Source of the DNA: Pelomonas sp. KK5
GTDB taxonomy: Bacteria; Pseudomonadota; Gammaproteobacteria; Burkholderiales; Burkholderiaceae_C
Direction of reading: 5' to 3'
NCBI RefSeq assembly: GCF_001984095.1
Contig: NZ_LYVQ01000009.1
Coordinates: forward strand, 1 to 51,747
DNA: 51,747 nucleotides
Notes under the pieces: model-generated
Told to the model about the DNA's origin: nothing
Seen by the model: only the letters and a program-made list of their open reading frames with translations
Databases searched by the model: none
Shown: positions 25,094 to 34,275 of the stretch, piece by piece
Position numbering within the stretch: position 1 is the stretch's first letter
Layout of the letters: each line of letters starts with the position of its first letter
Translations under genes and position numbers: made by a program

Positions 25094-26407
25094 ATGTCTG
25101 CCCGCAATACGCCGCGCCAGGTCGCCATCGCCTCGCTGGTCGGCACCGCCATCGAGTTCTACGACTACTACATCTACGCCGCCGCCGCGGTGCTGGTGTT
25201 CAACACCCAGTTCTTCCCCAAGGGCGACGCCACGGTGGCGACGCTGCTCTCGCTGTCCACGCTGGCGCTGGCCTTCTTCGCGCGGCCGGTGGGCTCGGCC
25301 CTGTTCGGTCACTTCGGCGACAAGATCGGCCGCAAGAAGACGCTGGTGGCCTCGCTGCTGACGATGGGCCTGTCCACCGTCGCGATCGGGCTGCTGCCCA
25401 GCTATGAGCAGATCGGCATCGCCGCGCCGCTGCTGCTGTGCCTGTTCCGCATCGGCCAGGGCATCGGCCTGGGCGGCGAATGGGGCGGCGCCGCGCTGGT
25501 GGCCACCGAGAACGCGCCGCAGGGCAAGCGCGGCCTGTGGGGCAGCTTCCCGCAGCTGGGCGCGCCGATCGGCCTGTTCGCGGCCAACGGCGTGTTCTTC
25601 CTGGTCAGCTACTTCCTCGGGCCTGAGCAGATGGTGGCCTGGGGCTGGCGCATTCCCTTCCTGATGTCCGTCGTGCTGGTGGCGGTGGGCCTGTACGTGC
25701 GGCTGAACCTGCACGAGAGCCAGGTGTTCCAGGACGCCGAGGCCCAGGGCAAGACCGTCCACGCGCCGGTCACCGACGTGTTCCGCCACCACGGCCTGGC
25801 CGTGCTGCAGGGCGTGCTGATCATGACCACGACCTACGTGCTCTTCTACCTGATGACCGCCTTCGTGCAGGTCTACTCGAAGAGCCCGGTCGGCACCTCG
25901 GTCGCCGGCCACGCCACCGGCCTGGGCATCCCGGCCAACACCTTCACCGGCATCCTGCTGATCGGCGCGGTGGTGTTCGGCGTCTGCACCAGCATCGGCG
26001 GCGTGCTGGCCGACCGCTGGGGCCGGCGCCAGTGGCTGCTGGGCGTCACGCTCGCGATCATGGCCTTCGGCCTGGCCATGCCTTCGCTGCTGGGCGGCGC
26101 CACGGCCGGCGGCGTGCTGGTGTTCATCGTCATCGGCCTGGCGCTGATGGGCTTCACCTTCGGCCCGATGGCCGCGCTGCTGCCCGAGCTGTTCCCGACC
26201 GAGGTCCGCTACTCGGGCGCCTCGCTGGCCTACAACCTCGCCTCCATCGTCGGCGCCTCGGTGCCCACGCTGGTGGCGCTGGAGCTGAACAAGAACTACG
26301 GCCTGGCCGGCGTCGGCGAGTACCTCGCCGCCAACGGGCTGATGACGCTGCTGGCGCTGTGGTTCTCGCGCGAGACGCGCGATCTCGACCTGGCTACCGT
26401 GAAATAA
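25094..26407 (+). CDS. MFS transporter, metabolite:H+ symporter (MHS/ShiA-ProP type)
   Basis: 437 residues with about 12 membrane segments. ATG 25094 has AAAGGAA upstream. The family marker GTAIEFYDYYIYAAAA opens helix 1. The MFS loop motif appears as GHFGDKIGRKKTL between helices 2 and 3, and RIGQGIGLGGEWGGA marks helix 4. The second-half loop reads GVLADRWGRRQ. Relatives import organic acids or osmolytes (shikimate, alpha-ketoglutarate, proline/betaine) with protons. No catabolic gene stands next to it, so the substrate is open. Confidence 0.92.
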   Translation: MSARNTPRQVAIASLVGTAIEFYDYYIYAAAAVLVFNTQFFPKGDATVATLLSLSTLALAFFARPVGSALFGHFGDKIGRKKTLVASLLTMGLSTVAIGLLPSYEQIGIAAPLLLCLFRIGQGIGLGGEWGGAALVATENAPQGKRGLWGSFPQLGAPIGLFAANGVFFLVSYFLGPEQMVAWGWRIPFLMSVVLVAVGLYVRLNLHESQVFQDAEAQGKTVHAPVTDVFRHHGLAVLQGVLIMTTTYVLFYLMTAFVQVYSKSPVGTSVAGHATGLGIPANTFTGILLIGAVVFGVCTSIGGVLADRWGRRQWLLGVTLAIMAFGLAMPSLLGGATAGGVLVFIVIGLALMGFTFGPMAALLPELFPTEVRYSGASLAYNLASIVGASVPTLVALELNKNYGLAGVGEYLAANGLMTLLALWFSRETRDLDLATVK

Positions 26408-26455
26408 CGCATTGCTTCAGCGGGCGCTTGGCGAACTTCTTGCTAAGGGTTTGCC

Positions 26456-27988
26456 ATGAAGATCACCACCCGCCTCATCCTCCTCGTCGCCCTGCTGTCG
26501 GTCCTGCTGGTGGGCGTCGGCCTGCTCGGCCTGAACGGCATGGCGTCCAGCAACGCCGGGCTGAAGACGGTCTACGAGGACCGCACGGTCGTGCTGGGCC
26601 AGCTCGCCGACATCCAGGCCCGCATGCTGACCAACGCGAACCTGCTGGCCACCGCCACGCTGGACGGCACGCCGGCCGGCATCGCGCGCAACAGCGAGCA
26701 GGTGCAGGGCAACATCGCCGAGATCACGAAGCTCTGGAAGGCCTACCTCGAGACCTACCTGACCGAGGAGGAGAAGCAGATCGCCGAACGCTTCACCACC
26801 GCCCGCGGCAAGTACGTCAGCGAGGCGCTGCGGCCTGCGCTGGCGGCCCTGCAGGTCGGCGACATGGACAAGGCCCGGCAGATCTCCAACCAGGTGGTGC
26901 CCGGCCTCTGGGAGCCGGCCCGCAAGGAGCTGGCCGCGCTGGTCGCGCTGCAGTTGCGCGTGGCGCAGGACGAGTACCAGGGCGCGGTCGAGCGCTTCGC
27001 CACCACGAGGCTGCTGGCCATCGCCGCCACCGTGATCGGCCTGGCCGGCGGCATCACCGTGGCCGGCTTCCTGGTGACCGGCATCAGCCGCGCGCTGGCC
27101 CAGGCCAATGCACTGACGACCGCCATCGCCGCCGGCGACCTGGGTTCGCAGGTCGAGGTCAGCGGCCGCGACGAGATCGCCGAGCTGCTGCGCGGACTGC
27201 TCCAGATGCGCGGGCAGCTGGCCGCCGTCGTCCACCAGGTGCGCAGCGGCTCCGAGGGCGTGGCCACCGCCAGCGCCGAGATCGCCCAGGGCAACCAGGA
27301 CCTCTCCGCCCGCACCGAGAGCCAGGCCAGCGCGCTCGAGGAGACCGCCTCCTCGATGGAAGAGCTGGACTCCACCGTCCGCCACAACGCCGACAGCGCC
27401 CGCGAGGCCGACGAGATGGCGCGCAGCGCCTCGGCCGTGGCGGCGCGGGGCGGCAGCGTGGTGGGCCAGGTGGTGGAGACCATGAAGGACATCACCGAGT
27501 CCTCGCGCCGCATCGGCGACATCATCGGCACGATCGACGGCATCGCCTTCCAGACCAACATCCTCGCGCTCAATGCCGCGGTGGAAGCCGCCCGGGCCGG
27601 CGAGCAGGGCCGCGGCTTCGCGGTGGTGGCCGGCGAGGTGCGCACGCTGGCCGGCCGCGCGGCCGAGGCGGCGCGCGAGATCAAGCGCCTGATCGCCGCC
27701 AGCAGCGAGCGGGTCGAGCGCGGCTCGGCGCTGGTGGACGAAGCCGGCCGCACGATGGGCGACGTGGTGGCCGCGATCGGCCGGGCCAGCGCGCTGATGA
27801 ACGAGATCAGCGCCGCCAGCCGCGAGCAGAGCGCGGGCGTCTCCCAGGTGGGCGAGGCGGTGCAGCAGATGGACCAGGTCACGCAGCAGAACGCCGCGCT
27901 GGTGGAGCAGATGGCGGCGGCCACCTCCAGCCTCAACAGCCAGGCGCAGGACCTGGTGCAAAGCGTGGCCGTGTTCCGGCTGCGCTGA
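26456..27988 (+). CDS. Methyl-accepting chemotaxis protein
   Basis: 510 residues; AAGGG lies eight bases before ATG 26456. TM1 is at residues 7-29, then a periplasmic four-helix-bundle sensor (about 30-182), TM2 (about 184-206), HAMP (about 207-260) and a long signalling coiled coil. The hairpin tip that contacts CheA/CheW is intact ([27 protein letters not shown] segment near 358-380, then [12 protein letters not shown]). Glu/Gln-rich heptads that can be methylated flank it. The C-terminus (QSVAVFRLR) lacks the NWETF-type CheR-tethering pentapeptide. The ligand is unknown. Confidence 0.96.
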   Translation: MKITTRLILLVALLSVLLVGVGLLGLNGMASSNAGLKTVYEDRTVVLGQLADIQARMLTNANLLATATLDGTPAGIARNSEQVQGNIAEITKLWKAYLETYLTEEEKQIAERFTTARGKYVSEALRPALAALQVGDMDKARQISNQVVPGLWEPARKELAALVALQLRVAQDEYQGAVERFATTRLLAIAATVIGLAGGITVAGFLVTGISRALAQANALTTAIAAGDLGSQVEVSGRDEIAELLRGLLQMRGQLAAVVHQVRSGSEGVATASAEIAQGNQDLSARTESQASALEETASSMEELDSTVRHNADSAREADEMARSASAVAARGGSVVGQVVETMKDITESSRRIGDIIGTIDGIAFQTNILALNAAVEAARAGEQGRGFAVVAGEVRTLAGRAAEAAREIKRLIAASSERVERGSALVDEAGRTMGDVVAAIGRASALMNEISAASREQSAGVSQVGEAVQQMDQVTQQNAALVEQMAAATSSLNSQAQDLVQSVAVFRLR

Positions 27989-28033
27989 TGAAATAGACAG
28001 TTACCTCGGCGGCGGGAGTTAGAGTGCGGGGCC

Positions 28034-29986
28034 ATGGACGCCCCGCCCCAGCAGCCCTCCTCCGTCTCTGCCCTGCCCGAGGAGCAGCGCTACCGGCTGC
28101 TGGTCCAGGCGGTCACCGACTACGCGATCTACATGCTGGACGCCAACGGCATCGTGACCAGCTGGAACCCCGGCGCCCAGCGCTTCAAGGGCTACCGCGC
28201 CAGGGAAATCATCGGCCAGCACTTCTCGCGCTTCTATACCTCCGACGACTGCGCCAACGGCCTGCCCGAGCGGGCGCTGGCCATCGCCGCCGAGCGCGGC
28301 CAGTTCGAGGGCGAGGGCTGGCGCGTGCGCAAGGACGGCACGACCTTCTGGGCGCAGGTCGTCATCGACCCGATCCGCGACGGCGCCGGGCACCTGCTCG
28401 GCTACGCCAAGATCACCCGCGACCTGACCGAACGCCGTGCCGCCGAGCAGGCGCTGCGGCGCCAGCAGGAGCAGTTCCGGCTGCTGGTGCAGGGCGTCAC
28501 CGACTATGCGATCTTCATGCTGGACCTGGAAGGCCGGGTCGTCAGCTGGAACGCCGGCGCCGAACACATCAAGGGTTACCAGGCCGCGGAGATCATCGGC
28601 CGCCACTTCTCCACCTTCTATCGCGAGGAGGACCGCACCCGCGGCGACCCCCAACGCTCGCTGGCCACGGTGCTGCAGCAGGGCCGGGTCGAGAGCGAGG
28701 GCTGGCGCGTGCGCAAGGACGGCAGCCACTTCTGGGCCAGCGTCGTGATGGACCAGGTGCACGACGACGCGGGCCATGTGATCGGCATCGCCAAGATCAC
28801 CCGCGACGTGACCGAGAAGCGCGCGGCCCAGCAGGCGCTGGAGGCGGCCCAGGCCTCGCTGTTCCAGTCGCAGAAACTGGATGCGCTCGGCCAGCTGACC
28901 GGCGGCATCGCGCACGACTTCAACAACCTGCTGATGGTGATCCTGTCCAGCCTGCGGCTGATCGACCGGCGCGGCGGAGAAGCCGACCCGCAGCTGCGCA
29001 AATGGGCGCAGACCGCCATCAGCGCGACGCAACGCGGCGCGGCGCTGACGCAGCGCATGCTGGCGTTCGCACGGCGCCAGTCGCTCAAGCCTGACCGGGT
29101 GGACATCGCCGAGCTGGTGAGCGGCATGGGCGAGCTGCTGCGCCGCTCCATCGGGCCGACGCTGACGCTGCGGCTGGACATCGCCGCTGGCTTGCCGCCG
29201 GCCTTCGCCGACCCGATCCAGCTGGAGCTGGCCCTGCTGAACCTGGTCATCAATGCCCGCGACGCGATGCCGCAGGGCGGGCCGGTGACCCTGTCGGCCA
29301 CGCTGCACACGCTCGACGCCCCGCAAGGCGAGCTGCCCGCCGGCCGCTACCTCGCGCTGGCCGTCGTCGACGCCGGCGAGGGCATGGACGAGGCCACGCT
29401 GCAGCGCGCGATGGAGCCCTTCTTCACCACGAAGGGCGTGGGCAAGGGCACGGGGCTGGGCCTGTCGATGGTGCTGGGCCTGGCCGAGCAGTCGGGCGGG
29501 CAGTTCGTGCTGAGCAGCGAGCCCGGCCAGGGCACCCGCGCCGAGATCTGGCTGCCCGAGGCGCCGGCCGATGCGGTGGCCGGCGAGGCGCCGGCGATGC
29601 CGCCTCCCGCCGCCGCGGCGACGGCGTCGCTGCGCGTGCTGCTCGTGGACGACGATCCCCTGGTGCTGGAAAGCACCCTGGCCCTGCTGCAGGACATGGG
29701 CCACCGCCCCACCGGCGTCAGTGCCGCCGCCGAGGCGCTGCGCCTGCTGGACGGCCCGGCCGGCCATGAATTCCAGCTCGTCATCACCGACCAGGCGATG
29801 CCCGAGATGACCGGCAGCGAGCTGCTGGCCGAGCTGCGCCGGCGCCGGCCTGCCCTGCCCGCCATCGTGGCCAGCGGCTTCGTCGGCCTGGCCCCGGCCC
29901 TGCCGCCGCTGGCCGTGCGGCTGGACAAGCCCTTCGACCAGGAGCAACTGGGCGCCGCCATCCGTGGCGCCTTGGGGCAGGTGTAG
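28034..29986 (+). CDS. Hybrid histidine kinase: PAS-PAS-HisKA-HATPase-REC
   Basis: 650 residues, no membrane segment, so a cytoplasmic sensor. Two PAS domains (about 20-140 and 147-268) are recent duplicates sharing blocks such as VTDYAI, GWRVRKDG, FWA and KITRD. The kinase core has the phosphoacceptor His294 in GGIAHDFNNLL, then N-, G1- and G2-box motifs (NLVINARDAM, VVDAGEGMD, GKGTGLGLSMVLG). A receiver domain occupies about 530-648, with Asp586 in ITDQAMPEMTG. The receiver at the C-terminus implies an intramolecular relay or feedback. No separate response regulator lies nearby. Intergenic hairpins at 30113 may end transcription. Confidence 0.95.
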   Translation: MDAPPQQPSSVSALPEEQRYRLLVQAVTDYAIYMLDANGIVTSWNPGAQRFKGYRAREIIGQHFSRFYTSDDCANGLPERALAIAAERGQFEGEGWRVRKDGTTFWAQVVIDPIRDGAGHLLGYAKITRDLTERRAAEQALRRQQEQFRLLVQGVTDYAIFMLDLEGRVVSWNAGAEHIKGYQAAEIIGRHFSTFYREEDRTRGDPQRSLATVLQQGRVESEGWRVRKDGSHFWASVVMDQVHDDAGHVIGIAKITRDVTEKRAAQQALEAAQASLFQSQKLDALGQLTGGIAHDFNNLLMVILSSLRLIDRRGGEADPQLRKWAQTAISATQRGAALTQRMLAFARRQSLKPDRVDIAELVSGMGELLRRSIGPTLTLRLDIAAGLPPAFADPIQLELALLNLVINARDAMPQGGPVTLSATLHTLDAPQGELPAGRYLALAVVDAGEGMDEATLQRAMEPFFTTKGVGKGTGLGLSMVLGLAEQSGGQFVLSSEPGQGTRAEIWLPEAPADAVAGEAPAMPPPAAAATASLRVLLVDDDPLVLESTLALLQDMGHRPTGVSAAAEALRLLDGPAGHEFQLVITDQAMPEMTGSELLAELRRRRPALPAIVASGFVGLAPALPPLAVRLDKPFDQEQLGAAIRGALGQV

Positions 29987-30112
29987 GCGCTGTCTGACAG
30001 CCCGATGCGGCCCCGAGGCCATGGCACTCGTGCGCCGCCGCATCTATCCTTGAATCGACGGAACCCGCGGCATGATGCTGGATGCAGCGAAGCCGCCTTT
30101 GCCGGCTCCGTC

Positions 30113-30150
30113 AGGGCCCGGACGCGTTCGCGACGGGCCCTTCTTCGTTT
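30113..30150 (+). terminator. Hairpin in the 220-bp gap between the kinase and trhO
   Basis: 8-bp stem AGGGCCCG / CGGGCCCT with a 13-base loop that can itself pair (CGCG/CGCG). It is followed by the T-rich sequence TCTTCGTTT. It probably ends the kinase transcript. Confidence 0.6.
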
Positions 30151-30206
30151 CGGCTGCGTCGAGGCTCGCCGTTACCATTGGCGGGCTTTCCGCCGTTCCC
30201 CGCCCG

Positions 30207-31022
30207 ATGTCCGCCCACGTCCACAGCTCCTTCTACCGTTTCGTCGCGCTCTCAGATCCCGAGGCGCTCGCGCAAGGGCTGCGCGATCGGGCCCCCGCGG
30301 GCGTCGGCGGCAACATCCTGGTGGCGGCCGAGGGCATCAGCGGGGCGATCGCTGCCGATGCCGATGTGCTGGAGGGCTACGAGGCGCTGCTGGCCGAGGC
30401 GATCCCCGGCGGCCTGGCCTTCAAGCACAGCGCCTGCACGACGAAGCCCTTCCACCTGCTCAAGGTCCACTGCAAGCCCGAGATCGTCGCCTTCGGCGTG
30501 CCCGGCGTCAGCGGCCTGCCCAACGCGGCGCGGCCGGACACCCACGTCTCGCCGCAGCGCTGGCGCGAGCTGCTCGACGAGCCCAACGTGCTGGTGCTGG
30601 ACAACCGCAACAGCTTCGAGTTCCGGCTCGGGCGCTTCCGCGGCGCGGTCGATCCGCAGGTGCAGAACTTCCGCGACTTCCCCGACTACGTGCAGGCCCA
30701 CGCCGCGCAATGGCAGGCCGAAGGCAAGCGCATCGCCATGTACTGCACCGGGGGCATCCGCTGCGAGAAGACCAGCGCCTGGATGCAGGACCAGGGCCTC
30801 ACCGTCTACCAGCTGGACGGCGGCATCCTGAACTTCTTCAAGGCCATGCCCGAGGATGCGGCCGCCGACTGGCAGGGCGAGTGCTTCGTCTTCGACAAGC
30901 GCATCGCGATCGACGCGCAATTGCAAGAAACTGCAACCACTGCCGCGGAGGTCTACGACCCGGCCGACCCCGACGATGCCTGGCGCCTGGCCCGCGCCAG
31001 GCGCCTCGATCCTGGGGCCTGA
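30207..31022 (+). CDS. trhO: Oxygen-dependent tRNA uridine(34) hydroxylase, rhodanese-like
   Basis: 271 residues from ATG 30207. An N-terminal acylphosphatase-like domain contains GGNILVAAEGISGAIA and is followed by FKHSACTTKPFHLLKV. The rhodanese domain carries the active-site loop YCTGGIRCEKTSAWM (Cys180). YceA/TrhO proteins make 5-hydroxyuridine at the wobble position of certain tRNAs using oxygen. The family call is firm. Earlier in-frame ATGs exist, but they precede the conserved N-terminus. Confidence 0.93.
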   Translation: MSAHVHSSFYRFVALSDPEALAQGLRDRAPAGVGGNILVAAEGISGAIAADADVLEGYEALLAEAIPGGLAFKHSACTTKPFHLLKVHCKPEIVAFGVPGVSGLPNAARPDTHVSPQRWRELLDEPNVLVLDNRNSFEFRLGRFRGAVDPQVQNFRDFPDYVQAHAAQWQAEGKRIAMYCTGGIRCEKTSAWMQDQGLTVYQLDGGILNFFKAMPEDAAADWQGECFVFDKRIAIDAQLQETATTAAEVYDPADPDDAWRLARARRLDPGA

Positions 31023-31061
31023 TTTCGATACCCCCACGCCGGCAACGGCCCCTTCGCTGGG

Positions 31062-31067
31062 GATAAT
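31062..31067 (+). promoter_or_regulatory. Probable -10 element upstream of the MurA homologue
   Basis: GATAAT matches five of six consensus bases and is preceded by an extended TGGG. It lies 27 bp before ATG 31095. The -35 is not convincing. Confidence 0.5.
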
Positions 31068-31094
31068 CGCCCCACACAGCACAGCCGCATCTCC

Positions 31095-32396
31095 ATGTCC
31101 AACCTGATCGTCCACGGCGGCACTCCCCTGAAGGGCCGCATCATTCCCTCGGCGAACAAGAACGCCGTCCTGCCCATCCTGTGCGGCACGCTGCTGAGCC
31201 GCGAGCCGATCCGCCTGCGCGGCATCCCCGAGAGCACCGACGTGCGCAAGATCCTCGAGGTCTTCCGCAAGCTCGGCTCCAAGGTCGAGGTCGACTACGC
31301 GAGCGGCATCCTCGACGTCCATCACAAGGACACCCATTTCGACCCGGCCACCGACCGCCTGCCCGAGGAGATGCGCAGCTCCATCATGCTGGTGCCCGGC
31401 CTGATGGCGCGCTTCGGCGCCGCGCGGATCGAGGACGACGTCAAGGGCTGCACGCTGGGCGCGCGCGAGATCGACCCGCACGTGGAAGTGTTCGAGCGCT
31501 TCGGCGCCGCGGTGGAACGCCAGAGCGACGGCCTGACGCTGAAGGTCGACGGCAAGCTCAGGGCCAACAAGCACTGGACCGACTACGCCTCGGTCACCAC
31601 CACCGAGAACTTCATCCTCTGCGCCGCGCTGGCCGAGGGCACATCCACGCTGACCAACGCCGCCAGCGAGCCGCATGTGCAGGAGTTCAGCCAGTTCATG
31701 GCCATGCTGGGCGCGAAGATCGAGGGCCTGGGCACCTCGCGCGTCACCATCCACGGCGTGGACAAGCTGGGTGGCGGCGAGTTCACCTTCGCCGAAGACT
31801 TCCACGAGATCGTCACCTTCCTGGCCCTGGGCGCCATCACCGGCGGCGACGTGCGGGTCAAGAATTCGCAGCCCGAGCAGTTCCCGCTGCTGGACCGCAC
31901 CTTCGCCAAGTTCGGCGTCACCATCGTCCACGAGGACGGCTGGAGCCGCTGCGAGGCCCAGTACCCGCTGAAGGTCAAGGAGCCTTTCACCCGCAACATC
32001 CTGCAGAAGGTCGAAGCCGCGCCCTGGCCCTACCTGCCGGTGGACCTGCTGCCGATCTTCGTCGCGCTCGGCATCAAGGCCGAAGGCAGCGTGATGTTCT
32101 GGAACAAGGTCTACGACGGCGCCATGGGCTGGACCAGCGAGCTCGCCAAGTTCGGCGGCCACGCCTTCCAGGCCGACCCGCACCGCATCATCACCTTCGG
32201 CGGCAAGCCGCTGAGCCCGGCCGAGGTGGAGAGCCCGTACATCATCCGCGTGGCCATCGCGCTGGTGATGGTGGCCGCCAGCACGCCCGGCCGCTCGGTG
32301 ATCCGCAACGCGACGCCGGTGCGCCGGGCGCATCCGAACTTCGCGGAAAACATCCGCCGCCTGGGCGCGCAGATCGAGTGGGTCGAGGGGGACTGA
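31095..32396 (+). CDS. MurA-like enolpyruvyl transferase (divergent UDP-GlcNAc 1-carboxyvinyltransferase)
   Basis: 433 residues with the two-domain EPSP-synthase/MurA fold. MurA transfers enolpyruvate from PEP to UDP-GlcNAc, the first committed peptidoglycan step. Key residues match E. coli positions: Lys22-Asn23 in SANKNAVLP, the fosfomycin-target Cys (here Cys119) and Arg123 in GCTLGAREID, and an Asp in PYLPVDLLP at the place of FPTD. The last third is unlike canonical MurA (SPYIIRVAIALVMVAAS; VRRAHPNFAENIRR). It is therefore likely a paralogue, not the housekeeping copy, which in this order usually lies elsewhere. It overlaps the pseudouridine synthase gene downstream. Confidence 0.85.
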   Translation: MSNLIVHGGTPLKGRIIPSANKNAVLPILCGTLLSREPIRLRGIPESTDVRKILEVFRKLGSKVEVDYASGILDVHHKDTHFDPATDRLPEEMRSSIMLVPGLMARFGAARIEDDVKGCTLGAREIDPHVEVFERFGAAVERQSDGLTLKVDGKLRANKHWTDYASVTTTENFILCAALAEGTSTLTNAASEPHVQEFSQFMAMLGAKIEGLGTSRVTIHGVDKLGGGEFTFAEDFHEIVTFLALGAITGGDVRVKNSQPEQFPLLDRTFAKFGVTIVHEDGWSRCEAQYPLKVKEPFTRNILQKVEAAPWPYLPVDLLPIFVALGIKAEGSVMFWNKVYDGAMGWTSELAKFGGHAFQADPHRIITFGGKPLSPAEVESPYIIRVAIALVMVAASTPGRSVIRNATPVRRAHPNFAENIRRLGAQIEWVEGD

Positions 32397-33307
32397 CCCC
32401 GCCGCTGCCGCTGCTGGACGGTGTCGGCGCCAGCACGGTCGCCTGCCCGTCCGGCCACTGGCCGACGGTGCTCGACTTCCTCGCCGAGCGGCTGCCCCGG
32501 GTCAGCCGGGATGACTGGTTATCCCGACTGACCCGCGGCGAGGTGCTGGATGCGGCCGGCGTGCCGCTGCCGCCGGATGCGCGCTACGTCGCGCAGACCC
32601 GCCTGCACTACTACCGGCTGCTCGCGCACGAGCCCGAGATCCCGTTCAGCGAAGAGATCGTCTTCCAGAACGAGTTCCTGCTGGTGGCCGACAAGCCCCA
32701 CTTCCTGCCGGTCACGCCCAAGGGCCGCTACGTGCAGCAGACGCTGCTGACGCGGCTGAAGAAGCGTACCGGGCTTGCCACGCTGACGCCGGTCCACCGC
32801 ATCGACCGGGAGACCGCCGGCCTGGTCGTCTTCGCGATCAAGCCGGAAACACGAGACGCCTACCAACGCCTGTTCCGCGAGCGCGAAGTGGACAAGGTCT
32901 ACGAGGCGATCGCCCCGTTCAGGCAAGACCTGGCCCTGCCGATGGTCTACCGCAGCCGGCTGGAGGAGCGGCCCGGCGAGGCCTTCATGCAGATGGCGAC
33001 GGTGGAGGGCGAGCCCAATGCCGAGACCGAGATCCGGCTTCTGGAGCAGCACGCGGCGCTGGCGCGCTACGAGCTGCGCCCGCACACGGGCCGCAAGCAC
33101 CAGCTGCGCGCGCAGCTGGCCGCGCTGGGCATCCCGATCGTCGGCGACCGGATCTATCCGGTGCTGCAGCCGGAGGAAGCGGTACCCGACTTCGAGAACC
33201 CGCTGCAGTTGCTGGCACGGGAGATCGCTTTCGACGATCCCTGCAGCGGCGAGCGGCGCGTCTTCGCCAGCAGCCACACGCTGGCGGTCAGCGCAGCCGT
33301 CCCTTGA
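32378..33307 (+). CDS. RluA-family pseudouridine synthase
   Basis: 309 residues if GTG 32378 is the start. There is no ATG near the N-terminus, and the first conserved block (GHWPTVLDFLAERLPRV) begins about residue 25. GTG 32468 would be too short. Catalytic Asp lies in TPVHRIDRETAGLVVFA. Other family blocks are LLVADKPHFLPVTPKG, YEAIAPF and LRPHTGRKHQLRAQL with GIPIVGDRIYP. It converts uridine to pseudouridine in rRNA or tRNA; the target site is unknown. It overlaps the upstream gene by 19 bp and the convergent gene downstream by 20 bp. Confidence 0.88.
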   Translation: MGRGGLTPPLPLLDGVGASTVACPSGHWPTVLDFLAERLPRVSRDDWLSRLTRGEVLDAAGVPLPPDARYVAQTRLHYYRLLAHEPEIPFSEEIVFQNEFLLVADKPHFLPVTPKGRYVQQTLLTRLKKRTGLATLTPVHRIDRETAGLVVFAIKPETRDAYQRLFREREVDKVYEAIAPFRQDLALPMVYRSRLEERPGEAFMQMATVEGEPNAETEIRLLEQHAALARYELRPHTGRKHQLRAQLAALGIPIVGDRIYPVLQPEEAVPDFENPLQLLAREIAFDDPCSGERRVFASSHTLAVSAAVP

Positions 33308-33725
33308 GCGCCAGCAGGCACAGGAAGGCCACCAAGGCCAGTTGCTCCAGCATCATCGGCAGCGCACCGGCCGTGAACAGGACCCGATTCAGCAGCCAGC
33401 AGAAAGCCGCCGTCCAGGCCAGCGCCAGCGCGATCGACCAGCGGCTGCGGGCCAGGATCGCCAAGGCGGTACCCAGTTTCAGCAGCGCCGCCGGCAGGTA
33501 GCGCACGGGCGCAGTGCCGGGGTCGATCACCGCATCGTTGGCCATCTGGCCCCAATGCTGCTGCAGCTGATACAGGCCCAGCAGAGCCGAGACCAGCAGC
33601 GCCAGACCCAGCAGCCAGCGCGACACCATCAGCCAGGGAAAGGACGCAGCGCCGGCTGCCGGCCGGGTTCCCAGATCCACATCGGCCTGCGGAGGCGCAT
33701 AACGATTGCTGTCAGCGGATTCCAA
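33288..33725 (-). CDS. Small inner-membrane protein, TTG start
   Basis: 145 residues starting at TTG 33725, preceded at the right distance by GGAGGGG. An ATG at 33839 would overlap the divergent gene and gives an unrelated Arg/Ser-rich leader. The N-terminus NRYAPPQADV is a motif seen in many small membrane proteins of unknown role. Three to four hydrophobic helices follow (WLLGLALLVSALLGLY; ALLKLGTALAILA; IALALAWTAAFCWLL; LEQLALVAFLCLLAL). Function unknown. Confidence 0.75.
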   Translation of the reverse strand: MESADSNRYAPPQADVDLGTRPAAGAASFPWLMVSRWLLGLALLVSALLGLYQLQQHWGQMANDAVIDPGTAPVRYLPAALLKLGTALAILARSRWSIALALAWTAAFCWLLNRVLFTAGALPMMLEQLALVAFLCLLALKGRLR

Positions 33726-33837
33726 GTCGGCCCCTCCCTGCCTGGTGTCTGGCTTGATCGATCGTCCGAGGCTAGCGAAACTCGAACGAGCGGCGCAGCG
33801 GGTTTGTGCCGAGTCCACTGAAGGAACGCGTCGAGCC

Positions 33838-34275
33838 ATGGCAAGCCCTGACCCCTACGACCTCCAGCGCTTCGTCGACGCCCAGGCCGTCAACTATGCG
33901 GACGCCATCGCCGAGTTGCGCGCCGGCCGCAAGACCACCCACTGGAGCTGGTACGTGATCCCGCAGCTGGCCGGCCTGGGCACCAGCCCGATGGCGCGGC
34001 GCTATGCGATCGCTTCGCTAGACGAGGCGCGGGCCTACCTGGCGCACCCGCTGCTGGGCGCGCGGCTGCGCGAGACGGTGGCGGCGATGAACGCGCTGCC
34101 CGAAGGAACCCGCGCCGAGCAGGTGCTGGGCGGCATCGACGCGCGCAAGTTTCAGTCCTGCCTGACGCTGTTCGACCTGGCGGCCGATGGCGCAGAGCCG
34201 CTGTTCACCGTCGGGCTGGCGCGTTACTTCGACGGCGTGGCCGATGCCGGGACGCTGGCGCTGCTGGCGGCTTGA
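33838..34275 (+). CDS. DUF1810 family protein
   Basis: 145 residues; GAAGGAA lies about 12 bases before ATG 33838. It carries the DUF1810 signature: YDLQRFVDAQ, AIAELRAGRKTTHWSWYVIPQLAGLG, YAIASLDEARAYLAHPLLG and DARKFQSCLTLF. Cytoplasmic, all-alpha, biochemical role not established. Its last 52 bp are overlapped by the convergent gene at 34224. Confidence 0.9.
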   Translation: MASPDPYDLQRFVDAQAVNYADAIAELRAGRKTTHWSWYVIPQLAGLGTSPMARRYAIASLDEARAYLAHPLLGARLRETVAAMNALPEGTRAEQVLGGIDARKFQSCLTLFDLAADGAEPLFTVGLARYFDGVADAGTLALLAA

